DNA of 7,517 nucleotides from contig QGUP01000092.1 of the NCBI GenBank assembly GCA_003242505.1, forward strand, positions 1-7,517, written 5' to 3'. The number at the start of each line of letters is the position of its first letter. The stretch's first letter is position 1. Below the pieces are notes generated by a model. That model did no database searches, was not told the origin of the DNA, and saw nothing but the letters and a program-made list of their open reading frames with translations. Positions 1 through 6,063 of the stretch are shown in pieces. This DNA comes from Bacillota bacterium (GTDB lineage: Bacteria > Bacillota > Sulfobacillia > Symbiobacteriales > ZC4RG38). The position numbers and the translations under genes were made by a program.

Positions 1-309
1 CCGCCCTGGGACCAGCAGGAGGCTGTAGCCGGCCTGGGCAGCGGCCTCCGAAACGCCGGAGATGAACCGGAACAGGAAGGGGTCGCTTACGGAACGGGCC
101 GTGGGAAGCAGGAGGGCCAGGGTATCCGTCTTGCGGTTGGCCAACCCCCGGGCAAGGCGGTTCGGCCGGTAGTCCAGCGCCGCGATGGCCTGGAGCACCC
201 GCTCCCGCGTCTCGGCGGAGATGGCCGGACTGCCGTTGAGGACGTAGGAGACGGTTGCCACCGACACCCCCGCGGCCCGGGCCACGTCCCGGATGGTCGG
301 CCGCGCCAA
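1..309 (-). CDS. LacI-family transcriptional regulator, N-terminal part (truncated by the window edge)
   Basis: The first 103 codons of a LacI/GalR-family repressor are present; the rest lies beyond position 1. The helix-turn-helix spans about residues 5-26 (PTIRDVARAAGVSVATVS, then YVLNG). The hinge helix, YRPNRLARGL, covers 47-56 and includes the Leu that in this family inserts into the minor groove at a central CpG. From about residue 63 (TLALLLP) the periplasmic-binding-protein-like sensor domain begins. The start is TTG at 309-307, directly after the TGA of the hydrolase gene and in the same frame, so no longer start is possible. GGAGGTG lies 6 bases upstream. As the last visible gene of the sugar operon it is probably a local repressor acting on the AACCGG palindrome at 5827-5840 and released by an imported or processed sugar. 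Family assignment is firm; effector and target are inferred. Confidence 0.93.
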   Translation of the reverse strand, partial: MARPTIRDVARAAGVSVATVSYVLNGSPAISAETRERVLQAIAALDYRPNRLARGLANRKTDTLALLLPTARSVSDPFLFRFISGVSEAAAQAGYSLLLVPGR

Positions 310-2532
310 TCACGTCACCTCCAGAGCCACGGGCTCCCGATCCAGGGTGAACCGCACCACCGCCCCGGCCATGGCGGTCCGTCCTACCATTCGGATGGTC
401 ATTCCCGCGGGGGCCCGGACGGTCACCTGCCAGGGGGCGCCGGCGAGGAGCGCCACCTCGTACCGGCCGCCCCGGAAGCGGAAGCTGAACCGGCTGTCCC
501 CGATGGCCACTTCCTCCCAGGCAAAGGGCTCCCACTCCGCCGGGAGGTTGGGCCAGCCCAGGCACAGCTCCCGGGCGGCGGCGTGGGGACGGATCCCCAG
601 CATCACCACCAGGGGCCAGAAAAGGCCGTAGCCAGTCCACGCCTGGACAAAGCAGCCGTAATCCGGCGACATCTCGCTGGGAGAACCCGGGGTGCGCAGG
701 TGCAGGGTCCGGGCGATCCGGAGCATCCACTCCCGGGCGGCCTGGACCCGGCCGTACATCGCCTCGGCCACCGCCTGCACCCCGGTGTTGATGGTCATGA
801 TGTGGTCCCGGTAGAGGCCCGAGAGGTAGAGGCCGTGGTGGCCGCAGAACTCCGGCCCCGCCATCCGCCCCAGGGCCAGGAAGGCGTACTCCCGGGGCGC
901 CACCCCCGCCTCCAGGGGGGTGTTGATGATCCAGTTCTTGAGGAGCCACCCCGTCTCCTGATCCGGCGGCAGCCGCCGGGCCCGCTCCTGGAGCTCCCGC
1001 AGGTGGGGCACCGCGTGGTGCCGGCCGGTGCGGATCGCCTCTTCCTCCCACCGGGCGAGGCGGGGCAGCATCTCCGCCGGGGTGGCCAGGAGGTCGGCGT
1101 ACAGCCCCTCCTCCGGGAGCCAGAACCGGGTGTTGATCGCCTCTTTCACCGCGGCGGCCAGCTCCCGGCACCGGCGGACGAAGGCCGGATCCTCCCCGGC
1201 CTCCGGCGCCAGCTCCGCCAGCGCCTCAAGGGCCTCGTAGGTGTAGACCGCCGTGTCGAGAAGCTTCAAGTCAAGTCCATCAATCTCAATGATCCCATAG
1301 CCTCGGGCAAGGCAATCGCCGCTGGCTCGCTCTGTAAGCAACCAGGCAAGAACGCCCTGCTTGCAAATCGGAAAGATCCGTCGCAGGAACTCAGAGTCGC
1401 CCGTCCAGCGGTAGACGTGATAAACCGCCTTCACAAAGTGGGGGGTCTCCTGGGCGTTGCCGGGGTGGAAGACCGCGCCGTTGGTCACCACCTCGTGGAT
1501 GATCCGGCCGTTGCCGTTGGTCGCCTGGGAGACCCGGGCGAGAAGCTCCAGGGTCTCCACCGCCAGCCGGTGCTGCTCCTGGCCCAGGGGCAAGAGCCCC
1601 AGGAGCGCGTAGCTGCTGTCGGTGCCGAACCACCAGGGGTACTCCGGCAGCCCGGCCCCGAGCCCCCGGCCCTGGCCCGGGACCTCCCGGACCAGCTGGT
1701 CGTAGTTGAACTTCACCCACCGGAAGGCCTCCACCAGGTCCGGGTCCGGGACCAGGACCCGGCCGCCCCGGTCGATCCCCTCGTACCGCCGGAGCTTGGC
1801 CGCATAGAGCGAGTCCGCCGACTGCCGGAGGGCGGCCAGGACCGCCACCGCCTCCTCCCGGCTCCGGTCCGAACCGGCGACGTAGTACCGCACCTCCGCC
1901 GGCTCCCCCGGCCGGACCGGGACCCGGCGCTCCAGCCGGATCCCGGTCCCCTGGCCGCCGGTGGGATGGGGCCCCCGGCAGTGGGGTCCCACCTCCCCGG
2001 TCACCGGGCCGTCGCTCCCCACCACCACCCACCAGGGGTTGGCCCGGTCCCGGACCACCGCCGCCTGCAGGCTCTCGTCGAAGGCGCCCTCGTCCGGGGC
2101 GTCGACCATCCCGGTCCGCTCCCCCAGCCAGACCGGCCGCAGGTCGGTGTGGGCCACCAGGGTGGCGGTCAGTTCCCGGGGCGCCGCGGCCTCAAAGCGG
2201 TAGCTCACCACCAGGCCGGGAAGGCCGTCCGGGACCCACTGGCGCCGGGTAACCGTCAGCCCGTCGAGGTGGAAGGTGTGTTCGTTGAAGAAGGGTCCCT
2301 GGGTGAAGCGGGTCGCCCGGGGGAGCCAACAGCCGTCCACCTGGAGCCAGAAGCCGTCCAGCAGTTTGATCGGGTGAGCCCAGAGCCCGCCCATCTCCCC
2401 GGGGACGTGCTCCCCCATGTCCGGAAAGTCGCCGTCCTGGGTGCCGATGAGGTACGCCCGGTCCCCGGCCGCCACGTAGGGGTCGGCCAGCCGGTGGCTC
2501 TTGCTCAGCACCGGCGGCTGCCAATCTGACAT
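310..2532 (-). CDS. Glycoside hydrolase, six-hairpin type (glycogen-debranching / GH63-MGH1-like)
   Basis: This 740-residue protein has no signal peptide or membrane segment and so is probably cytoplasmic. The N-terminal part (about 1-240) is beta-rich, with a motif DFPDMGEHVPGEMGG at 35-49 followed by WAHPIKLLDGFWL. Residues from about 262 to 650 look like an (alpha/alpha)6 toroid. PWWFGTDSSYALLG (299-312) resembles the W-F-G-x-D-S/T motif of amylo-alpha-1,6-glucosidase and GH63-like enzymes, making D305 a candidate general acid. HHGLYLSGLYRDHIMTINTG (565-584) and SPSEMSPDYGCFVQAWTGYG (617-636) probably line the active site, with E620 a candidate base. A short beta-like domain closes the protein. 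The start is ATG at 2532 with GGAGGG 6 bases upstream. It lies 16 bp after the permease gene, implying intracellular hydrolysis of the imported glycoside. The exact GH family and substrate are not resolvable here. Codons matching 1261-1440 have markedly lower GC than the rest. Confidence 0.82.
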   Translation of the reverse strand: MSDWQPPVLSKSHRLADPYVAAGDRAYLIGTQDGDFPDMGEHVPGEMGGLWAHPIKLLDGFWLQVDGCWLPRATRFTQGPFFNEHTFHLDGLTVTRRQWVPDGLPGLVVSYRFEAAAPRELTATLVAHTDLRPVWLGERTGMVDAPDEGAFDESLQAAVVRDRANPWWVVVGSDGPVTGEVGPHCRGPHPTGGQGTGIRLERRVPVRPGEPAEVRYYVAGSDRSREEAVAVLAALRQSADSLYAAKLRRYEGIDRGGRVLVPDPDLVEAFRWVKFNYDQLVREVPGQGRGLGAGLPEYPWWFGTDSSYALLGLLPLGQEQHRLAVETLELLARVSQATNGNGRIIHEVVTNGAVFHPGNAQETPHFVKAVYHVYRWTGDSEFLRRIFPICKQGVLAWLLTERASGDCLARGYGIIEIDGLDLKLLDTAVYTYEALEALAELAPEAGEDPAFVRRCRELAAAVKEAINTRFWLPEEGLYADLLATPAEMLPRLARWEEEAIRTGRHHAVPHLRELQERARRLPPDQETGWLLKNWIINTPLEAGVAPREYAFLALGRMAGPEFCGHHGLYLSGLYRDHIMTINTGVQAVAEAMYGRVQAAREWMLRIARTLHLRTPGSPSEMSPDYGCFVQAWTGYGLFWPLVVMLGIRPHAAARELCLGWPNLPAEWEPFAWEEVAIGDSRFSFRFRGGRYEVALLAGAPWQVTVRAPAGMTIRMVGRTAMAGAVVRFTLDREPVALEVT
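316..322 (-). promoter_or_regulatory. Ribosome binding site that fixes the TTG start of the LacI-type gene
   Basis: GGAGGTG lies inside the last codons of the upstream hydrolase gene and ends 6 bases before the TTG at 309. The preceding in-frame codon is the hydrolase TGA stop, so this Shine-Dalgarno sequence and the TTG codon are the only start consistent with a complete helix-turn-helix. The arrangement favours translational coupling between the two genes. Confidence 0.8.
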
Positions 2533-2548
2533 CAGGGTCCCTCCAGCC

Positions 2549-3382
2549 CTACCCCTTCAGCCCGCTGATGGTGATGCCCCGGATGAACCAGCGGTTGAAG
2601 ATGAGGTAGACGATGATAATCGGAATGGTAAGGAACATCGAGCCGGCCATCACCTGGTTCCAGAAGCTGTAGTGCTCGTTCTTGAAGACCTGGAGCCCCA
2701 CGGTCAGGGTGTACATGTCCCGGCTCCGGGCCACCAGGTTGGGCCAGACAAAGTTGTTCCACTCCTCCATGAAGTTGAAGATCACCTGGGCCGCCAGGGC
2801 CGGCCGGCTCAGGGGCAGGACCACCCGCCAGAAGATCCCGAACCGGGAGAGGCCGTCGATCCGGGCGGCCTCTTCCAGTTCCTTGGGGATGGTCAGGAAG
2901 AACTGCCGCATCAGGAAGACGCCGAACGCGGTGGTGAGGGAGGGGACGATCATGCCCTTGTACTTGTTCAGCCACCCGAGGTGGTGGACGATGAGGTACC
3001 GGGGCACCAGGATGACGATGCTCGGGATCATCATCGACGAGATGATGAACCAGAACCAGAACTCCCGGCCGGGGAAGTCGATCCGGGCCAGGGCATACCC
3101 GGCCAGGGAATTGAAGAAGGCCTTCCCAACGGTGGTGCAGACGGTGACGATCAAGCTGTTCAGGAACCAGCGGCCGAAGTCGCCGTGCTTGAGCAGGTAG
3201 CGGAAGTTGTCCAGGGTGGGCTCCGGCGGGATGCCCCAGTTCTGGAGGAGCAGGTCCACGTGGTGGGTCTTGGTCAGGGCGGTGGAGACCGACCAGAGGA
3301 ACGGGATCACGGTGATGAGCGCGTACAGGCTGAGGATGGCCAGCACCACGGCCCGGACGACCCGGTTCTTGCTCAGTTCCAT
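2549..3382 (-). CDS. Carbohydrate ABC transporter permease, MalG/UgpE type (CUT1 family)
   Basis: This 277-residue inner-membrane permease matches the usual length of MalG-type subunits. About six hydrophobic segments are visible, near residues 9-33, 72-98, 107-128, 142-162, 190-212 and 243-265. The cytoplasmic EAA loop, EEAARIDGLSRFGIFWRVVLP, spans 170-190 and is the docking site for the ATPase. The C-terminus, GITISGLKG, matches the short conserved tail of MalG-like proteins. The start is ATG at 3382, 3 bases after the TGA of the MalF-type gene, with AGGAGGTG upstream, so the two permease genes are probably translationally coupled. It would form a heterodimeric channel with the 3386-4291 product. 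No ATP-binding subunit is encoded nearby, which is common in CUT1 operons served by a shared MsmK/UgpC-like ATPase. Confidence 0.95.
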   Translation of the reverse strand: MELSKNRVVRAVVLAILSLYALITVIPFLWSVSTALTKTHHVDLLLQNWGIPPEPTLDNFRYLLKHGDFGRWFLNSLIVTVCTTVGKAFFNSLAGYALARIDFPGREFWFWFIISSMMIPSIVILVPRYLIVHHLGWLNKYKGMIVPSLTTAFGVFLMRQFFLTIPKELEEAARIDGLSRFGIFWRVVLPLSRPALAAQVIFNFMEEWNNFVWPNLVARSRDMYTLTVGLQVFKNEHYSFWNQVMAGSMFLTIPIIIVYLIFNRWFIRGITISGLKG

Positions 3383-3385
3383 CTC

Positions 3386-4291
3386 TCAGTACTGCACCTC
3401 CTGGCCGAGCCACTTCCGCTGGATGATCGACAGGACCAGGATCAGGAGGAAGAGCAGGACCGACAGGGCCGAGGCGTAGCCCATGCGGAAGTAGCCGCCG
3501 AAGGCGTTCTTGTAGATGTAGAGCATCACCGTCATGGTCGAATCCACCGGGCCGCCCTGGCCGTTGGTCATCAGGTAGGGCTGGTCAAAGAGCTGCAGGG
3601 TGCCGATGACGGACATCATGCTGACGAACAGGGTCACCGGGCGCAGCAGGGGCAGGGTGATGTACCGCAGCCGCTGCCAGTAGGTGGCCCCGTCCACCTT
3701 GGCCGCCTCGTAGTACTCCTCAGGGATGTCATTGAGGCCGGCGGTGTAGATCACCATGTACTGGCCGGCGGTGGTCCAGATGTTCATCGCCATGATCGCC
3801 GGCAGGGCGGTGCGGACGTCCTCCATCCAGTTGTGAGGAGGGATGCCGAACCAGCCCAGGATGTGGTTCAGGAGGCCGGTGGTGGAGTAGATGTACAGGA
3901 AGATGTGGGAGATGACCACCGACGAGGTGACCGTGGGGATGAAGTAGGCCACCCGGAAGAAGTTCTGGAACCGGGTGCCCGAGGTCACCCCCAGGGCCAG
4001 GAGAAAGGCGAGGACCATCTGGGTGGGCACGACGACCGACGCATAATAGATGACGTTCTTCACGGCCTTCTTGAAGACCGGATCCCGGAAAGCCTCCAGG
4101 TAGTTCCCGAACCCGAGGAACCGGCTGTTCTGGGGGGCCAGGATATCGTAGTCAAAAAAACTCAGGTAGAACGCGTAGAACACCGGGGCGAAGACGAAGA
4201 TGCCCAGGATCATCAGGGTGGGCACCAGGAAGACGTAGGCGGTGACGATGTCCTGGACCTTCTGGCTCCGCAACCGCCTCAGCACCGCCAT
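3386..4291 (-). CDS. Sugar ABC transporter permease, MalF/UgpA type (CUT1 family)
   Basis: This 301-residue permease is the partner of the downstream MalG-type subunit. Six hydrophobic segments are visible, near residues 15-45, 80-102, 113-137, 162-183, 213-233 and 272-291. The EAA loop, EEYYEAAKVDGATYWQRLRY, spans 191-210 and is followed by ITLPLLRP. The motif LMTNGQGGPVDST (240-252) is typical of MalF/UgpA-type subunits. The chosen start is ATG at 4291, preceded by GGAGGAGGG. A TTG at 4309 would add six residues but lies in the T-tract of the upstream terminator and has no ribosome binding site. Because a terminator separates this gene from the binding-protein gene, it is probably expressed by partial readthrough. 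Function class is clear; the transported sugar is not. Confidence 0.95.
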   Translation of the reverse strand: MAVLRRLRSQKVQDIVTAYVFLVPTLMILGIFVFAPVFYAFYLSFFDYDILAPQNSRFLGFGNYLEAFRDPVFKKAVKNVIYYASVVVPTQMVLAFLLALGVTSGTRFQNFFRVAYFIPTVTSSVVISHIFLYIYSTTGLLNHILGWFGIPPHNWMEDVRTALPAIMAMNIWTTAGQYMVIYTAGLNDIPEEYYEAAKVDGATYWQRLRYITLPLLRPVTLFVSMMSVIGTLQLFDQPYLMTNGQGGPVDSTMTVMLYIYKNAFGGYFRMGYASALSVLLFLLILVLSIIQRKWLGQEVQY

Positions 4292-4307
4292 CCCTCCTCC
4301 GACAGGC

Positions 4308-4339
4308 AAAAAGGGGGCCGGCGTCGGGTGCCGGCCCCC
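4308..4339 (-). terminator. Intergenic intrinsic terminator / attenuator between binding-protein and permease genes
   Basis: On the minus strand, GGGGGCCGGC (4339-4330) and GCCGGCCCCC (4322-4313) form a perfect 10-bp GC-rich stem with a 7-base loop. TTTTT (4312-4308) follows immediately. It begins 10 bp after the TAG of the solute-binding protein gene and ends 16 bp before the ATG of the first permease gene. No promoter is evident between it and the permease start. Its expected role is partial termination and 3'-end protection, giving more binding protein than permease, as is well known for the malE-malF type of junction. Confidence 0.88.
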
Positions 4340-4349
4340 CCGTTGGGGA

Positions 4350-5651
4350 CTACCGCTGCTTCATGACCTCCTCGAACTTGGCCTGCACCTTGTCGAGTTC
4401 GGTCTTGGGGTCAGCCCCGTTCAGGATCATGTTCTCCAGCGCCTTGGCGAACTCGTCGACATAGGGCGCCTGGTTGGCGGTGTACTGGAAGGGCTGGGCG
4501 TAGGCCACGCCGGCGATGAGGGCCTGCCGGTCGGGCTTGTCGGCGAAGAAGGGATCCTTGGCCACGGACTTCCGGGACGGCAGCTCCAGGCCGAGCTGGA
4601 TCTGCTGCCGCTGGGCCTCCTCGCTGGTCAGGTAGTTCACCAGCTTGAAGGCCTCCGCCGGATGCTTGGAGTCCTTGGAGACCGCATAGGCGACGGTGAA
4701 GACGAAGTTCGACCGGCCCTTCGGCCCCTCAGGCAGCTCCACCACGCCGTACTTGAGGTCGGGCGCCTTCTCCTGCAGGAAGGGGATCATCCAATGGCCC
4801 TCGATGGCCATGGCCGCCCGCCCCTTGGCGAAGGCGTCGCCAGCCCACTCGGCACCCAGGGCCTTCGGGGTGTCCGCAACCTTGTGCTTGGTCACGAGAC
4901 CGACGTAGAACTCCGCCGCCTGCACCGCCTCGGGGCTGTTGAAGTAGGCCTCGGTCTTGTCCTCGTTGAAGAGCTTGCCGCCGGCCATGTAGATGAAGGG
5001 CACAAACCGGGCGTGGTCCGGGCTGATGACGATGCCCTTCACGTCGCCCTTGGTCAGAGCCTTGGCGACCTCCACCAGCTCGTCCCAGGTCTTGGGCGGC
5101 TGCAGACCGGCCTGCTCAAACATCTCGACGTTGTAGAAGAGGCCGAGGGTGCTGTACCCCTTGGGCAGGCCGTAGGTCTTGCCGTTCATCTGGAAGCCCC
5201 GGAGGAGGGACTCCTCGAAGTCCGAGAGGTCGACCCCTTCGGCCTGGATGTACTCGTCCAGGGGGATGGCCAACCCCTTGCTGATCCAGTCGGGAGCCCA
5301 GAGCACGTCCATGTAGAAGACGTCCGCCATGGTCCCCGCGACGGCGTCCGCCTGGAGCTTCTTGTCGTAGTCGGCGTTAACCGGCTCGTAGCTGACCTCG
5401 ATGTTGGGGTACTTCTGCCTGAAGCCCTCCAGGAGCGTCTCCAGGATCTCGGTCTCCGCGGGCGACGAGGCCCAGCCCGTCAGCCGGATGGTGACCTTCT
5501 CCTGGCTGGAACTCTGAGACCCGGTCTGCTGCTGCTGCGCCGGCTGCTGCTGAGCCGGCTCCTGGCCGCCCTCCTGCTTGGAGCCGCACCCGGCCAGGGT
5601 CGCGGCCGCCACGACCAGGGCCCCGAAGACTGCTGCCAGTTTCCTACGCAT
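4350..5651 (-). CDS. Extracellular sugar-binding lipoprotein of the ABC transporter (SBP_bac_1 family)
   Basis: This 433-residue family-1 solute-binding protein is anchored outside the membrane. The signal peptide has MRRK, a hydrophobic core and the lipobox LAGC, with Cys22 as the predicted lipidated residue. A flexible Gln/Ser-rich linker follows (about 23-51, with PAQQQ and PAQQQQ). The mature two-lobe fold starts at KVTIRLTGW (52-60). Typical family elements are FRQKYPNIEVSYEP (77-90), KTYGLPKGYSTLGLFYNVEMF (158-178), AFAKGRAAMAIEGHW (273-287) and a C-terminal helix ending EEVMKQR. The start is ATG at 5651 with AAGGAGGAG upstream. An in-frame ATG at 5696 would add 15 polar residues before the RRK and lacks a good ribosome binding site. 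It delivers the substrate to the two permeases. Its own terminator at 4308-4339 suggests it is made in excess. Substrate unknown; the neighbouring hydrolase suggests an oligosaccharide or glycoside. Confidence 0.95.
   Translation of the reverse strand: MRRKLAAVFGALVVAAATLAGCGSKQEGGQEPAQQQPAQQQQTGSQSSSQEKVTIRLTGWASSPAETEILETLLEGFRQKYPNIEVSYEPVNADYDKKLQADAVAGTMADVFYMDVLWAPDWISKGLAIPLDEYIQAEGVDLSDFEESLLRGFQMNGKTYGLPKGYSTLGLFYNVEMFEQAGLQPPKTWDELVEVAKALTKGDVKGIVISPDHARFVPFIYMAGGKLFNEDKTEAYFNSPEAVQAAEFYVGLVTKHKVADTPKALGAEWAGDAFAKGRAAMAIEGHWMIPFLQEKAPDLKYGVVELPEGPKGRSNFVFTVAYAVSKDSKHPAEAFKLVNYLTSEEAQRQQIQLGLELPSRKSVAKDPFFADKPDRQALIAGVAYAQPFQYTANQAPYVDEFAKALENMILNGADPKTELDKVQAKFEEVMKQR
5526..5552 (-). 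repeat. CTG/CAG triplet tracts encoding the Gln-rich linker of the binding lipoprotein
   Basis: Two runs, four CTG units at 5526-5537 and three at 5544-5552, encode QQQQ and QQQ in the two PAQQQ-like repeats (about residues 33-42) between the lipidated Cys and the binding fold. They are a plausible site of slippage-driven length change. The linker probably only spaces the domain from the membrane, so variation would be tolerated. Confidence 0.7.
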
Positions 5652-5826
5652 CGGGCTCTCCTCCTTCCAGAGGGTCTGGGCAGGGGTGCTTGCCATACCC
5701 GGCGCCAACCGGTCCAACCGCCGCGGGGGCAGGACGAGCCGGAACCAGCCGCCGGCCCCTGGGCGCGACGGAAGGACCGGACGGCCTGAACCGGCCCCCC
5801 CACCCCGCCGAACGACCGCACGGTTG

Positions 5827-5840
5827 TTGAACCGGTTAAA
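5827..5840. promoter_or_regulatory. Candidate LacI-family operator of the sugar operon
   Basis: TTGAACCGGTTAAA is an imperfect 14-bp palindrome, with 6 of 7 symmetric pairs, centred on a CpG. LacI-family proteins with a hinge-helix Leu bind palindromes with a central CG step, and the truncated regulator of this operon has such a hinge. The site lies about 10 bp downstream of the TATAAC -10 candidate, overlapping the expected early transcribed region, a position suited to repression. The match to the family pattern is seen directly; binding by this particular regulator is inferred. Confidence 0.55.
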
Positions 5841-5849
5841 TGCGCCATG

Positions 5850-5876
5850 GTTATATTCATCCCGCGCGCGGGCGAA
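5850..5876 (-). promoter_or_regulatory. Candidate promoter of the sugar uptake operon
   Basis: TATAAC (5855-5850) matches the -10 consensus at 5 of 6 positions and lies in the only AT-rich patch near the operon start. The upstream -35 is poor: TTCGCC at 5876-5871 with a 15-bp spacer is the best visible and is not convincing. A weak -35 could mean that an activator or an alternative sigma factor helps. The predicted start near 5844 would leave a leader of about 190 nt before the binding-protein ATG. Confidence 0.35.
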
Positions 5877-5956
5877 TCCTCCCGACCGGGAACCGGAATC
5901 TGAATCCGCTTTTCTCCGACAGTGCGGCCAAACCCGCACCCCGGGTCCCGGAAGAG

Positions 5957-5985
5957 CAAAACAATAAGAACCGGTCAGCCGGTTC
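5957..5985 (-). terminator. Probable intrinsic terminator of terC
   Basis: On the minus strand, GAACCGG (5985-5979) and CCGGTTC (5974-5968) form a 7-bp stem closing a CTGA loop, followed by TTATTGTTTTG (5967-5957). The U-rich tail makes it a better terminator than the stronger hairpin nearer to terC. The arms also contain AACCGG and CCGGTT half-sites like those in the operator candidate, so the palindrome could instead, or additionally, be a protein-binding site. Confidence 0.6.
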
Positions 5986-6014
5986 CGGCCGGCCGCCCGG
6001 TCGCCGCCGAGGGT

Positions 6015-6048
6015 GGAGCGCCGCCGGCAAATCCTCCGGCGGCGCTCC
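6015..6048. other. Perfect 13-bp hairpin just downstream of terC
   Basis: GGAGCGCCGCCGG (6015-6027) and CCGGCGGCGCTCC (6036-6048) are exact inverted repeats around an 8-base loop, starting 15 bp after the terC stop. On the minus strand the bases after the stem are ACCCTCGG, with no U tract, so it is not a canonical intrinsic terminator. It may stabilise the terC mRNA 3' end or pause polymerase before the U-tailed hairpin at 5957-5985. Confidence 0.65.
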
Positions 6049-6063
6049 TTCCCCCTCCCGGGG

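Larger units (their letters stand above)
5652..6063 (-). other. Intergenic control region between terC and the sugar operon
   Basis: No gene is supported here. On the minus strand the region holds, in order of transcription, a strong hairpin just after terC (6015-6048), a U-tailed terminator (5957-5985), an AT-richer promoter-like patch around 5850-5860, a LacI-type operator candidate (5827-5840), and about 190 bases of GC-rich leader up to the binding-protein start. AACCGG occurs on the plus strand at 5707, 5789, 5830, 5891 and 5969, far more often than expected in DNA of this composition. A small hairpin, CCAGA-CCC-TCTGG, sits directly before the ribosome binding site (5679-5667). Confidence 0.75.

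Noticed and set aside
583..2529. Long open frame of 648 codons on the plus strand
   Set aside because: It lies exactly antisense to the hydrolase gene, is rich in Pro, Gly, Arg, Val and His, has no recognisable domain, and is explained by scarcity of stops opposite GC-rich codons.
4292..4309. TTG start for the MalF-type permease at 4309
   Set aside because: This TTG overlaps the terminator T tract, has no ribosome binding site upstream and adds six residues not expected of the family.
2501..4366. Long open frame of 621 codons on the plus strand opposite the permeases
   Set aside because: It is composed largely of Asp, His, Gly, Val and Gln in low-complexity runs, spans three minus-strand gene boundaries and is a composition shadow.
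4242..5789. Plus-strand open frame of 515 codons opposite the binding-protein gene
   Set aside because: It is antisense to a well-supported lipoprotein gene and has no domain signature or credible ribosome binding site.
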